From JAJDFU01 sp964640855 (GTDB lineage: Bacteria > Bacteroidota > Bacteroidia > Chitinophagales > Saprospiraceae), in the NCBI GenBank assembly GCA_964640855.1, contig CAZXIX010000009.1:1-64000 (forward strand): a stretch of 64,000 bases of DNA, given 5' to 3'. Made by a program: the position numbers and the translations under genes. Positions 33,391 through 42,917 of this stretch are shown here, one piece after another (the first letter of the stretch is position 1; each line of letters starts with the position of its first letter). Below the pieces are notes generated by a model. That model worked only from the letters and a program-made list of their open reading frames with translations, ran no database searches and was not told the origin of the DNA.

Positions 33391-36159
33391 ATGGATTTAT
33401 CCACAACCTTTTCCCTGGTCAAAGAAAAGCTGGGGAAACCCTACGAAGACCTGGAATTTCTCCTGCACGCCTTGCAGGAGGTACTCATCGAAAACGGAGA
33501 AGCCGAAATGGCGCGCCAGATCCCCTGGATCAACGAGATCGAGTTGAATCTGGAAGATATCACCACGGATCACATCCAATTGTATTCTCTGGCATTCCAA
33601 CTTCTCAATTTGGCGGAGATCAACGGAGCCGTGCAGGAGCGCCGGGCACAGGAACAGGCCGAATACGATTCGGTGAACGGACTCTGGGCCTCCAATCTGA
33701 CACGCCTGAAGGAAGCCGGCATTTCACGCGGAGAGATCCTGCAGGCTCTTCGCGAAACCTCCATCGAACCCGTGCTTACCGCTCACCCGACCGAGGCCAA
33801 AAGGACCACGATCCTGGAGCACCAACGCGAACTCTACGTATTGATCGTCCAGCGGGAAAACACCATGTTCACCCAGGCGGAGCAGGCCAATATCCGCCAT
33901 AATATCAAACAGGCGATCTATCGCCTTTGGAAAACCGGGGAAATCTACCTCGAAAAGCCCGACGTCACAGATGAGCTCCGGAATGTCATGCACTACCTCG
34001 TTAATGTTTTTCCCGAGGTACTCCCGATCGTCGACCGTCGCCTGGAGCAAGCCGCCTCACATGCGGACTGGCCCGAGTATCTGGTCTCCAGTCAGCGGGC
34101 TTTCCCGCGGATTACTTTTGGCAACTGGGTGGGCGGCGACCGGGACGGGCACCCTTTCGTTACCGGCGAGGTCACTGCCGATACCCTACTGAAACTTCGT
34201 CTCAATGCCTTCGTGATCATTCGGCGCAAACTGGTTTCTCTGCTAAAACGACTGAGTTTCGCCTGCGAATTGGATCAGATCCTGCCCGCCGCCCGCCAGC
34301 GCATAGAGGAAATGGCCAAGGAACTGGGCGATACCGGCCAAGCCGCGCTGAATCGGAACAAAGGGGAAGCTTTCCGGCAATTCACCAACCTCATGGTGGC
34401 CAAACTTCCGGTAGATACCGCGCGGGGACACGCCACCCGCCTGGCCGAGATCCCGGGCGCGTATGTATACAGCAAACGCCTGATCGCCGATCTGGACCTC
34501 CTGCAGGAGGCCCTCTTGGAATACGGTGCCCGCTCCACCGCCTATGACGGGGTCGTCGTGGCCCGCCGAACCGTAGAAGCTTTCGGTTTTCACCTCGCTG
34601 CCCTCGATATCCGCCAAAACAGCACCTACCACGACCAGGCCATCGAACAGCTCCTGAAGGCTTCCGGAAAATCCGAATATCATTTCAGCGAATGGAGTGA
34701 AGAAAAAAGGGTGGCGTTCCTGAACGAAGAACTGCAGTATGCTCGCCCCTTCACCCAACCCAAGGCCGAACTCGAACCCCATGCCGCCTTTGTCATGGAT
34801 TATCTCCGGCAGGTAGAGCAGCACACAGCCCGCTATGGGACCAATTGCATCGGCTCTTTTATCATCAGCATGACCCGTTCGCTTTCCGACTTGCTGGCCG
34901 TTTACCTGCTGGCCCGCGAAGCCGGGCTGACCCACATGGCAGAGGAAGGCATGGTCTGCGAGATCCCGGTAGTTCCTCTACTGGAAACGATACAGGACCT
35001 GGAGAACGGGCCGGATATTTTGAAAGCCTTCCTGGATCACCCCATGACGCAACGGAGTTTCCAATTCCGAAAAAGGACCAAAGGCATCCATCAACCCCTG
35101 CAACAGGTCATGATCGGTTATTCCGACAGCAACAAGGACGGCGGAATCATGTCGAGCCAGTGGAACCTGTACAAAGCTCAATTTCACCTGGCGGAAGTCG
35201 GCCGCGAAAGAGGCATCCACATCCAGTTCTTCCACGGCAAGGGAGGATCCATCAGCCGGGGCGCCGGCCCGACTCACTATTTCCTCCAGGCTCTGCCCTG
35301 GGGAGCGCCCGATGGCAACATACGCCTGACCGAACAAGGCGAGACCATCGAACAAAAATACGCCAACCGGGTCAATGCCGCCTTCAACCTGGAGTTGCTG
35401 GCTGCCAATACGCTGAGCAAAACGCTCCTCGATCGCCACGTGGAGCGAAAGTTCCATCCCCTGGCCGACGTACTGGACCGACTGGCTGCGAAAAGTAAGG
35501 AAGTATATGCCGACCTGATCAATACCGACGGCTTCATCCCCTTCTTCCGGCAGGCAACTCCCATCGACGCCATCGAGCAAAGCCGGATCGGATCCCGGCC
35601 GGCAAAACGAACCGGCGCCAATACCCTCAAGGATCTCCGAGCTATACCCTGGGTTTTCTCCTGGAGCCAAACCCGATACAACATGTCAAGCTGGTATGGA
35701 CTCGGCACGGCTTTGGAAATTCTCGAACAAGACCATCCGGACGATTATGCCGCATTCAGAGAGGCCATGCGCACCGATTCCTTCATTCGCTATGTTTTCA
35801 CCAACGTGGATACCAGTCTGGCGGCTACCGATGAGCATATTATGAAGGCCTACGCCCAATTGGTGCCGGAAGAGGATATCCGGGAGCGATTCCTCGGCCT
35901 TTTCCTCGACGAATTGGGCAGGATTCAAAAACACCGGGCCCAACTCCTCCAGCAAAGGATCGATGACAGGAGGCCGCATCATTTTTATTCCAATCAATTG
36001 CGGAATTCCTTGCTCAGCTACCTGCACTACAAACAGATCGACCTGCTCAAAACCTGGCGCAAACAAAAGAACGAAGACGAGGAAAAAGCCAATTATGCCC
36101 TGACAGAACTCCTTTTCACCATCAATGCGATCGCCAGCGCCTTGCGCAATACGGGCTGA
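33391..36159 (+). CDS. ppc: Phosphoenolpyruvate carboxylase
   Basis: 922 residues, family-sized. Fixes bicarbonate onto PEP to give oxaloacetate, feeding the TCA cycle. The catalytic His is H132 in VLTAHPTEAKRTT; GYSDSNKDGG and the active-site loop FHGKGGSISRGAGP (614-627) follow; the C-terminus ends with ALRNTG, the usual QNTG/RNTG end. The loop differs from the common FHGRGGS-IGRGG form by Lys617 for Arg and by S/A changes. Alone on the plus strand with 251 bp upstream; the terminator of degP lies in that gap. Confidence 0.95.
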   Translation: MDLSTTFSLVKEKLGKPYEDLEFLLHALQEVLIENGEAEMARQIPWINEIELNLEDITTDHIQLYSLAFQLLNLAEINGAVQERRAQEQAEYDSVNGLWASNLTRLKEAGISRGEILQALRETSIEPVLTAHPTEAKRTTILEHQRELYVLIVQRENTMFTQAEQANIRHNIKQAIYRLWKTGEIYLEKPDVTDELRNVMHYLVNVFPEVLPIVDRRLEQAASHADWPEYLVSSQRAFPRITFGNWVGGDRDGHPFVTGEVTADTLLKLRLNAFVIIRRKLVSLLKRLSFACELDQILPAARQRIEEMAKELGDTGQAALNRNKGEAFRQFTNLMVAKLPVDTARGHATRLAEIPGAYVYSKRLIADLDLLQEALLEYGARSTAYDGVVVARRTVEAFGFHLAALDIRQNSTYHDQAIEQLLKASGKSEYHFSEWSEEKRVAFLNEELQYARPFTQPKAELEPHAAFVMDYLRQVEQHTARYGTNCIGSFIISMTRSLSDLLAVYLLAREAGLTHMAEEGMVCEIPVVPLLETIQDLENGPDILKAFLDHPMTQRSFQFRKRTKGIHQPLQQVMIGYSDSNKDGGIMSSQWNLYKAQFHLAEVGRERGIHIQFFHGKGGSISRGAGPTHYFLQALPWGAPDGNIRLTEQGETIEQKYANRVNAAFNLELLAANTLSKTLLDRHVERKFHPLADVLDRLAAKSKEVYADLINTDGFIPFFRQATPIDAIEQSRIGSRPAKRTGANTLKDLRAIPWVFSWSQTRYNMSSWYGLGTALEILEQDHPDDYAAFREAMRTDSFIRYVFTNVDTSLAATDEHIMKAYAQLVPEEDIRERFLGLFLDELGRIQKHRAQLLQQRIDDRRPHHFYSNQLRNSLLSYLHYKQIDLLKTWRKQKNEDEEKANYALTELLFTINAIASALRNTG

Positions 36160-36273
36160 TGCGACAAATGGAAAGCGATTGGCTGAGACCCTCCGACGGC
36201 ATTCCGTAAAGGTGCCCCGCTCTGGCGTATCTTCTTGTGCTCAGGAAAAGCCGCTTGCCATCGCCTGCCCCCG

Positions 36274-37539
36274 TCAGTAACTCCATTTGATCCGGACAAA
36301 AACCGATTGTACGGAGCTGACGTAGGAATTTTTCTTTTCATCGCGGTTGAAACTGATCTGACCCACCAGATCCAGGTCCCATCCCGTAGCGATCGAATAA
36401 GTCAGGGTCGGGTTAAAGAATATGGCATGGTTGGTAACCGGACTGTAAATGACAGCCATGCCCCCGTTCAGAAGCGGGGTGAAAGGATAGGTCCACTGAA
36501 AAAAGGTGGAATGGCGATAAGGGTACAGATTTCGGGCATCCAACTGAAAGGCAAAAAGAAGGGCGGAACTGATGTCTGTCAGTCCCAGGCTGTTGTAAAG
36601 GTAACCCAGGTTGATGTAGAAACTGTTCTGGAAGGCATAATCCAGCCCGAAAGAGGCTGCAAAGCTGTTTTCGGCTTTTACGGGCAATCCCAGGGTCGCA
36701 TTTTCTATGCTGTCTCGCGTAGCTAAAAAATAACTCATCTCGCCCTTAAACCCGGCGTTACCGATATTGCCGGCGTAGCCAAATCCCGCCACCGCAAAGG
36801 TTTTCCAGTAGCCCGCCAAGAATTGAAAATCGTATTGCCACTTATTGAATTTCCCCCGAAAAGCAAAGGTGGATTGCTCGATATTGTCTACGATCCTGAT
36901 CCCCACCTCCAGGCTGGAGGCGAATCCCAGATAGCGCTTAACCAACAAAGCATCACTTCCGGGGCGTTCTTCGTAATCGAAATCGGTAAAATCGTAGGCA
37001 TTCCAGATGTCGTTGGGGTTCCATACCGTATTGATCCCCCAATTGATCCGCTGACGGCCGAGGGTTACCTCCCACTGACCGTCCACATACTGCAGCGAAA
37101 TGCGGTCCAGCATGGTGTGCAAGACGGCCGATTGGGAACGCATGACCACCCAGGAAAGGTCGAAAAAATCGTTATTGGCGTCGTCAACCTGTTCGGCAAA
37201 GCCTTCCTGGGCCCGCACCAATTGCCCGAAGAAGAGCCGGGTCCGCAGTTCCGCGCGGAAGGTCAGCTTGTCGTTGATGTACCAACGAAAATTCAACCGG
37301 TTGTGAAGGAGGTTGTCCTGAAGAAACGTATCGACCAGGGTCGTATTGGGAAACTCCCCCTCCGGCCAAGAATCGTTGAACACAAAAAAGGAATTGAGCA
37401 TCTTCTGGTACCCCCGCAGCTCCCATTTCCTGGGCTCGTCTTGCGCTTCCAGGGGCAGGCTGATCAGCAGCACGGCCAGCATGGCGCAAAACTGCCGGAT
37501 AGCAGACCCTCTCCTTGGATGTGAGTTTCTTCTTTTCAT
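36274..37539 (-). CDS. Outer-membrane beta-barrel protein of the TetR envelope operon
   Basis: About 421 residues from ATG 37539 (a GTG seven codons earlier, at 37560, is also in frame). Signal peptide with a basic N-region (MKRRNSHPRRG) and FCAMLAVLLISLPLEAQ. Mature part: long barrel with GRQRINWGINTVWNPNDIWNAYDF, a motif shared by DUF1302-like porins and barrels linked to ABC exporters, and a final aromatic strand SVFVRIKWSY. Last gene of the operon that begins with tetR. It could be the outer-membrane exit or acceptor for the material carried by the ABC transporter (inference). Confidence 0.78.
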   Translation of the reverse strand: MKRRNSHPRRGSAIRQFCAMLAVLLISLPLEAQDEPRKWELRGYQKMLNSFFVFNDSWPEGEFPNTTLVDTFLQDNLLHNRLNFRWYINDKLTFRAELRTRLFFGQLVRAQEGFAEQVDDANNDFFDLSWVVMRSQSAVLHTMLDRISLQYVDGQWEVTLGRQRINWGINTVWNPNDIWNAYDFTDFDYEERPGSDALLVKRYLGFASSLEVGIRIVDNIEQSTFAFRGKFNKWQYDFQFLAGYWKTFAVAGFGYAGNIGNAGFKGEMSYFLATRDSIENATLGLPVKAENSFAASFGLDYAFQNSFYINLGYLYNSLGLTDISSALLFAFQLDARNLYPYRHSTFFQWTYPFTPLLNGGMAVIYSPVTNHAIFFNPTLTYSIATGWDLDLVGQISFNRDEKKNSYVSSVQSVFVRIKWSY

Positions 37540-37627
37540 GATGCAAGTCGATGAAAGCACGGAAACCGGAGTAGAATGTAGGCGTAGGTTTATATTCCGG
37601 TCTGAAAGCTCTCCTCTCGATTCTAAA

Positions 37628-38317
37628 TCACGATTCCCGCCATTCGTCCTTCACTACGACCCCGTCGTCTATGGTGACCACTCTTCGGGCCCGGTCGATC
37701 ACCCTCTGGTCGTGGGTGCTGAAAACGAAGGTCATTCCCTCCGTGCGGTTGAGCTCAGCCATAATGTCCAGAAGTTGGGCGGTGGATTTGGAATCCAGGC
37801 TGGCGGTGGGTTCGTCCGCCAGTACGAAGGACGGGTTCGGGGCCAGGGCCCTTACGACGGATACCCGTTGCTGCTGTCCGCCGGATAGCTCCGAGGGGCG
37901 TTTGTCGAATTTGTCTTCGAGCCCCACGTGGGTCAGCAGTTCCCGAATCCGTTTGTCGCGCTCCGCTTTGGGACGCCCTTGCAGCAGCATAACGAACTCT
38001 GCATTCTCGCGGGCGGTCAGAACTGGGATGAGATTGAAATACTGGAAGACGAAACCGATATTATCCTTTCGGAAATCGATCAATTCGTTGTCCGACAAGG
38101 TTGAAATATCCTTATCCCGGATACTGACCTTGCCTTCGGAGGGGCGATCCAACCCGCCGATGATATTCAAAAGGGTCGTTTTCCCGGATCCCGAGGGCCC
38201 GACGATGGCGGTGAATTCCCCTTTTTTGATCTCCAGGTCTACCCCGTTCAGGGCATGTACCGGGACCTTCTCCGGGTTGTAGACTTTCTTAACGCCTTTT
38301 ACGGAAATGACATTCAT
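37628..38317 (-). CDS. ABC transporter ATP-binding protein (LolD/MacB type)
   Basis: 229 residues, standard for LolD-type ATPases that work with FtsX-like permeases. Walker A GPSGSGKTT, signature LSGGQQQRV, Walker B FVLADEPTASLD, H-loop FSTHDQRV. N-terminal VKKVYNPEKVPVHALNGVDLEIKKGEF is typical for the MacB/LolD family. It should energise the two permeases encoded upstream in the same operon. 21 bp after the GNAT gene and 88 bp before the barrel gene's ATG. Confidence 0.93.
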   Translation of the reverse strand: MNVISVKGVKKVYNPEKVPVHALNGVDLEIKKGEFTAIVGPSGSGKTTLLNIIGGLDRPSEGKVSIRDKDISTLSDNELIDFRKDNIGFVFQYFNLIPVLTARENAEFVMLLQGRPKAERDKRIRELLTHVGLEDKFDKRPSELSGGQQQRVSVVRALAPNPSFVLADEPTASLDSKSTAQLLDIMAELNRTEGMTFVFSTHDQRVIDRARRVVTIDDGVVVKDEWRES

Positions 38318-38338
38318 GATCCAGTTTCTTTGCTTGTT

Positions 38339-38965
38339 TCAATTTGAAAAACCAGGATTCGGGACAGCTTCCCGAAACAAAAACCAGGCGATGATTTCGA
38401 TGCCCTGGAATTCTATTTCCTTCAGGGGTTGAAACCCGTTTTTCTCCAGCACGCGCTGAGAAGTCCGGTTATCGCTGGGCGTCAGGGCCTCCAGTGCCCT
38501 CAGCCGTTCGTGCCGAAAAGCCCAACCGATCAATCCCTTCAAAGCCTCGGATGCATAGCCTTGGCTTTGGTGACGGTCATCGATGACATAACCGATCGTC
38601 ACCTTGCCTTCTTCGTCGGGCAAACCGCTCATGCCGATTCCGCCGACCGAACGGCTCTCCTCTCTTCGGATGATCTCCCAGTTCGTTCCCCAGCGGTAAT
38701 CCTGCGGATGTTCGCGCACAAACGCCNNNNNNNNNNGCCGGGCTCCTGACCATCGCGGCGTATCACCGCGCCAATGGCGAAGGGCATCGCGCATCTCCCT
38801 TTGTATGGTTTCGGAAGTCTCCAGGCCGGAAGGCGCCAGGCCCAGCGCTTTTTCCAAATGCCCCCTGCCCACGGCAAGCAGATCCAGGTCCTCTCCCTTG
38901 AGCGGCAACAGCCAGAGTCGCTCGGTTTCTATCTTCCATCGCAAAGCCAGTGCTTCGTTCATCAT
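38339..38965 (-). CDS. GNAT acetyltransferase inside the ABC operon (sequence contains an N gap)
   Basis: About 208 residues including four unknown ones. GNAT fold: LPLKGEDLDLLAVGR (N-terminal arm), WEIIRREESRSVGGIGMSG, VTIGYVIDDRHQSQGYASEALKGLIGWAF (acetyl-CoA pyrophosphate loop Q-x-x-G-Y-A) and LTPSDNRTSQRVLEKNGFQPL. This is the RimJ/RimL-type subfamily; substrate unknown. The run of 10 N (38728-38737) splits the gene, and the reading frame is continuous on both sides only if the true gap length is 10 or differs from it by a multiple of three. It is tightly packed (12 and 21 bp) between permease and ATPase genes, so probably co-expressed with the exporter. Confidence 0.8.
   Translation of the reverse strand: MMNEALALRWKIETERLWLLPLKGEDLDLLAVGRGHLEKALGLAPSGLETSETIQREMRDALRHWRGDTPRWSGARXXXXAFVREHPQDYRWGTNWEIIRREESRSVGGIGMSGLPDEEGKVTIGYVIDDRHQSQGYASEALKGLIGWAFRHERLRALEALTPSDNRTSQRVLEKNGFQPLKEIEFQGIEIIAWFLFREAVPNPGFSN
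38728..38737. other. Assembly gap (10 N)
   Basis: Ten unresolved bases lie within the GNAT gene. A round number of N suggests a placeholder of unknown true length. The local sequence on both sides is GC-rich and codes for a conserved protein. Confidence 0.98.
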
Positions 38966-38977
38966 CCATTGTGAATC

Positions 38978-40246
38978 TTAGATCTTTCGGATCGCCTCCA
39001 CCGGCCGCAGTCGGATCGCCCGATAGGCCGGATAAACAGAAGCCAACACCGCCGTAATGGCCATACCGATCGGGTAGAGATAATACAGGCTCGGATCAAC
39101 CTCGAAATACACCATATCGGACATCCCGAATTGCTTCAGGCTGTCGGAATACATACTCAGATTTAAGCCGTATTCGCCAAAATACCGGACGGAAAAATGC
39201 CCCAGCAAAAGGCCTAAGGGGAGTCCGGCCATACTCAACAGGATGGTCTCCAGCATGATCATCAGAAAGACCTTGCCCTTGTTCATGCCGATCGCCATCA
39301 ACATGCCCAACTCACGCACCCGTTCCAAAACGGCCATCAGCATGGTGTTGATGATGCCGAAGATCAAGGCCAGTAAAATGATGATCAGGTATACCGAATT
39401 GATCACCTGAAACTGGGATTCGTACAGCCGGAGGTCCGGAGAAATCTCCCGGTAAGTCTCGACCAGAAATCCTGGATATTGTCCTTCGATTTCGGCCTTG
39501 ACCGACTCCACCGCTTCCGAATCGTCCAGCAGGATGGCGATCTCATGCGCGATCAGCGATCCCGATCCGTCCTGCCCGGAGGTCAATCGGGCGTGAGATT
39601 CCTCTCCCATCTCCGGCAGGAGCAGGCGGTCCAGATCCTGGCGAAGCACAAAGATGGTAGCTTCATCATAAGGCTGGTTTCCTGTGTCGAACAGGCCCAC
39701 GACCCGGAATGCCCCGGCTGTGATGTTCAGATCCAGGTCCTGAAAGGTGATGACCAGCTTGGACCGGATTTTGACCTTTAGTTTTTCTGCCAGACTCGTG
39801 CTGATCAGAAGTTGATTCCTCCGCTCCCCTTCGAAGTAGCTTCCCTCTTTGATTTCGCCCGGAAGCTGGGTCACTATGGCTTCCGACCCGGGATCAACGG
39901 CCTTGACCTGTATGCCCCGGGTGCTTTGAGGCGAAGAGATCATACCGTTCACCACCGCACGGGCACTCACACCGACCACATGCTCCCGGGCCCGGATGCT
40001 CTCCGCCACCTGGTCCGGTTCTTCGATCCGGAAGCGTGCCTCGTAGTCTTTCTTGAATTCGGGATGATGGATCTGAATGTGGGAGACCACGTGATCCACG
40101 GCGTTGTTAATGTAGGACCGGATCATACCCGAGACAAATCCCGACATGAAGAAAGCCGCCCAGACACCCAGGGCGATAGCTGCCATGACGACAAGACTTC
40201 GGGTTGAGCTCCTCCAGATATTCCGCCAGGCTAGTTGAAGTAACAT
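38978..40246 (-). CDS. ABC transporter permease, FtsX/LolC-like
   Basis: 422 residues. One N-terminal helix (LVVMAAIALGVWAAFFMSGF), a large periplasmic MacB-PCD domain (about 50-270) and three C-terminal helices (VYLIIILLALIFGIINTMLMAVLERVREL; IMLETILLSMAGLPLGLLLG; YLYPIGMAITAVLASVYPAYRAIRLRPVEAIR). ARVRELGMLMAIG and RPVEAIRKI are LolC/MacB-FtsX signatures. Begins 15 bp after the sister permease; together they form a heterodimeric permease as LolCE or similar. Confidence 0.9.
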   Translation of the reverse strand: MLLQLAWRNIWRSSTRSLVVMAAIALGVWAAFFMSGFVSGMIRSYINNAVDHVVSHIQIHHPEFKKDYEARFRIEEPDQVAESIRAREHVVGVSARAVVNGMISSPQSTRGIQVKAVDPGSEAIVTQLPGEIKEGSYFEGERRNQLLISTSLAEKLKVKIRSKLVITFQDLDLNITAGAFRVVGLFDTGNQPYDEATIFVLRQDLDRLLLPEMGEESHARLTSGQDGSGSLIAHEIAILLDDSEAVESVKAEIEGQYPGFLVETYREISPDLRLYESQFQVINSVYLIIILLALIFGIINTMLMAVLERVRELGMLMAIGMNKGKVFLMIMLETILLSMAGLPLGLLLGHFSVRYFGEYGLNLSMYSDSLKQFGMSDMVYFEVDPSLYYLYPIGMAITAVLASVYPAYRAIRLRPVEAIRKI

Positions 40247-40261
40247 GGTTCCGTTTTTTGA

Positions 40262-41482
40262 TCAGGATTCGCGCATGGCCTTTATGGGGTCCAGGCGAAG
40301 AATTTGAACAACCGGGTAGATGGATAGTACCAGCGTGATGACGAATACGACGATCGCCTGGTCCAGAAAGATATCCACAGCCCACTTGGTGGGAAAGATC
40401 GGATCGAACCCGAACCGCTCCATCGACACGGCATAATCCCCGCCCAGCACGATGGGGTTGACATGGAAATAGTAAACGAGCGGCATGCTGACCAGGATTC
40501 CGGCCAGGGACCCCAGAATGCCTAACACCAGGATTTCCAGAACTACCGTGGCGGCCAGTTGCCGCTTGTGCATGCCAATGCTGGTTAAAATGCCAAATTC
40601 GAATTGCCGCTCCTTCACCATCATCAGGATGGTACCGAAAATTCCGAAGGCAATGATCATGTAGAGAATGATGTAAACCATCACATTGCCGGCACTGTCC
40701 AGCGCCTTGGCCTCCAGCAATTCGGGCATCAGTTCTTTCCAGTCCATGACCTCGTAATCTTCCTCCTTGAGCTTGTTCCGCAAAGATTTCACAGCTTTCA
40801 CCGTGCTTTTCTGGTCGTCGAGATGCAAGGCCAGCGTCGTGACCCGCCCTTCAGCTCCATAAAACCATTGAGCCTCCGGCAAGGGCATATAAACCATTTG
40901 CTTGTTCAGTTCCGGGGAAGGAAAGTTCAGAATTCCCGATACCGGGTACTTGCCCGCTGCATTGACGCCGTGAAATCCCTGGCTGATGAGGACCAGAGTG
41001 TCGCCGATCTCCATTTTCAATCGCTCCGCAACTCCCTTCCCGACCAAAACGGATGAACCGTCCTTCTCCAGATACCGGCCCTCGACCAGCTTGTCCTCCA
41101 GATTTGTCATCCGATTCTCCACCGGGGGATCAATACCGGTCACCAACACCCCCGTGGTGGAAGGACCATAGGCTGCCAGAGCGAAAGACTCGATGCGGGG
41201 AACAGCAGCCCGAACCTCCTCTACTTTTTCCACCGCCTGATTGACACTGTCTACGTATTCAAAGGCGTGATCGATGCTTTGGTCGTTCCAAAAACCCTGC
41301 TGATGGATCTGGGCATAGCCGTAATAGTAGTTGACCACATTGTTGATCATATTGTCCCAGGCACCTTCTTGCAGGGCGCTCATGAATGAGGCAAATAATA
41401 CCGCAAACAGAATGGAGGAAACCGTGATGAGCGTTCTGCGGGTATTCCGCCAGATGTTTCGCCAGGCCAGAGTGAAGATCAT
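40262..41482 (-). CDS. ABC transporter permease, FtsX/LolE-like
   Basis: 406 residues, same layout as the next gene: N-terminal helix (LITVSSILFAVLFASFMSAL), MacB-PCD-like periplasmic domain, then helices VMVYIILYMIIAFGIFGTILMMVKERQFEFG and ILGSLAGILVSMPLVYYF and VVFVITLVLSIYPVVQILRLDPIKAMRES. The sequence is only distantly related to the partner permease, as expected for LolC/LolE-type pairs. Preceded by the LolA-like gene after 67 bp. Confidence 0.9.
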   Translation of the reverse strand: MIFTLAWRNIWRNTRRTLITVSSILFAVLFASFMSALQEGAWDNMINNVVNYYYGYAQIHQQGFWNDQSIDHAFEYVDSVNQAVEKVEEVRAAVPRIESFALAAYGPSTTGVLVTGIDPPVENRMTNLEDKLVEGRYLEKDGSSVLVGKGVAERLKMEIGDTLVLISQGFHGVNAAGKYPVSGILNFPSPELNKQMVYMPLPEAQWFYGAEGRVTTLALHLDDQKSTVKAVKSLRNKLKEEDYEVMDWKELMPELLEAKALDSAGNVMVYIILYMIIAFGIFGTILMMVKERQFEFGILTSIGMHKRQLAATVVLEILVLGILGSLAGILVSMPLVYYFHVNPIVLGGDYAVSMERFGFDPIFPTKWAVDIFLDQAIVVFVITLVLSIYPVVQILRLDPIKAMRES

Positions 41483-41549
41483 TGGATTCGTATGCTATTT
41501 GGCGTTTGCGCCAGGGCGTTCATAGAGACTTTTACGCCACAGTCGCGAA

Positions 41550-42311
41550 CTATCGAACTTGTTTCATATTCTGAATCGAAAAAAAACTTTCCTGGATCGC
41601 GACATCGAATTCGAGCTCTTCGTACTCGATGACGGTCATGTGGCCATCCTCGTCGGCCGGGATCATTTCCATGCGAGAGGGCAGGAGTTTTCCGCCCAGC
41701 ATCTCCACTTCTTTCCCCAGCATCGTATTGACCAGGTAGCCGTCTTCATCGTAGAATTCGGTCTTCATCTGCATATATTCCTCGGTATCGATCCAACTGA
41801 TCACTTTTCCCCATACCACGGGGGCCTCCGGCTTGGGCGTGAGGATGATCCGATAGCATTCCCGCCCCCCGGCCGCCTCCCTGCCATCGAGCTCGTGGGT
41901 GTAATCCTTGACCACCGAGGATTCCCGGATCAGATCGTCATTGGTAAAATCCGACCCCATCCAGGATTGCATCATCATGCTGGGTGGCATCTTGATGATC
42001 CGGTCGATGGTGGGTTGCCAATTCCAAAGCTCGTTTTGCCGCTTGAGAAAGGCGCTGCCTTTATCCCGTGCCGGTGCGGTGATCAGGATGAGGGAGAATT
42101 CGTCGCGGAGACTCCAGGCCTTGAGGGATATTTCGCGCTCCCATTTCGGGCGAACGATGGTCATTTTCATCTCGGCCCGGCTGGATTGGCCCCGCAGCTT
42201 TTGGTCCGACCTCTTGATGATGGCGGTCGCTTCCGGGTCATTCACCCGGCTACCGTCAAACCCGGCGAGTACAGGCAGACAGATGGACAGAATTAAGGCA
42301 ATTGTCTTCAT
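41550..42311 (-). CDS. Outer-membrane lipoprotein-sorting (LolA-like, TP_0789-type) protein
   Basis: 253 residues with signal peptide (IALILSICLPVLAGF). The mature domain has RSSRAEMKMTIVRPKWEREISLKAW, PARDKGSAFLKRQNELWNWQPTIDRIIKMPPSMMMQSWMGSDFTNDDL and LPSRMEMIPADEDGHMTVIEYEELEFD: this matches the TP_0789/LolA_like family, half-barrel carriers for lipid or lipoprotein. Encoded directly before two FtsX-like permeases, it could be the periplasmic carrier that takes cargo from the ABC transporter (inference). Its start is 17 bp after tetR. Confidence 0.85.
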   Translation of the reverse strand: MKTIALILSICLPVLAGFDGSRVNDPEATAIIKRSDQKLRGQSSRAEMKMTIVRPKWEREISLKAWSLRDEFSLILITAPARDKGSAFLKRQNELWNWQPTIDRIIKMPPSMMMQSWMGSDFTNDDLIRESSVVKDYTHELDGREAAGGRECYRIILTPKPEAPVVWGKVISWIDTEEYMQMKTEFYDEDGYLVNTMLGKEVEMLGGKLLPSRMEMIPADEDGHMTVIEYEELEFDVAIQESFFSIQNMKQVR

Positions 42312-42328
42312 GGTTCGGCTCTTTTAAA

Positions 42329-42910
42329 TCAGGAACAATAGCGTTCCAGGAGATACTGCTTCATCATTTCAAGAGGGTATTGATCCTCCATCTGGATGTA
42401 CTGGACAAAAATGCCATCCATGATGGCGCTGAAAGCCAAGGCTTCGCGCTCCGCGTCCGGGAAACCCAATTCCTGGAAAAGCCCAATGAATTTTTCATTA
42501 TTCTCCATTTGCTTGTCCTTCAGTTTGGGTACGTGATCTTCCAGTACACCGGCCTGGAAAGCCACGGCCAGCAGTAACTTCCAGTAATGCAGATTTTTTT
42601 GCACAAAATCAAAAGTGGTCTCGATCATGCCTCGCAGAATATCAACAGGCTCATCCGCTTGCTGAACAATCTCCGCCATGATCTCTTCACCCGTCTCCAC
42701 CGCATCCATTAATATTTCTTCCAAAAGGGCTTCTTTACTATCGAAGTAATTGTACAACAGCCCTTTGGAAACACCGGCCTCCTTAGCTATCCGACTGATT
42801 GAGGTAGAATGGTAACCCTGCTGGCCAAAAAGCTCCAGCGCAGCTTCCTTGATGGTCTGCCGGCTCCTTTGCCGGATTTCCTCGAATTGTTCCTTGGAAC
42901 GAGGAGACAT
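42329..42910 (-). CDS. TetR-family transcriptional regulator
   Basis: 193 residues. N-terminal HTH (about 11-58: SRQTIKEAALELFGQQGYHSTSISRIAKEAGVSKGLLYNYFDSKEALL), in the usual TetR spelling; the ligand-binding C-terminal domain is about 60-190 with two helical bundles. First gene of an operon with LolA-like protein, two permeases, GNAT, ATPase and barrel protein. The palindromic operator 42918-42935 ends 7 bp before its start codon, so it is autoregulatory and should control the whole envelope operon. Confidence 0.93.
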   Translation of the reverse strand: MSPRSKEQFEEIRQRSRQTIKEAALELFGQQGYHSTSISRIAKEAGVSKGLLYNYFDSKEALLEEILMDAVETGEEIMAEIVQQADEPVDILRGMIETTFDFVQKNLHYWKLLLAVAFQAGVLEDHVPKLKDKQMENNEKFIGLFQELGFPDAEREALAFSAIMDGIFVQYIQMEDQYPLEMMKQYLLERYCS

Positions 42911-42917
42911 TTATTTT

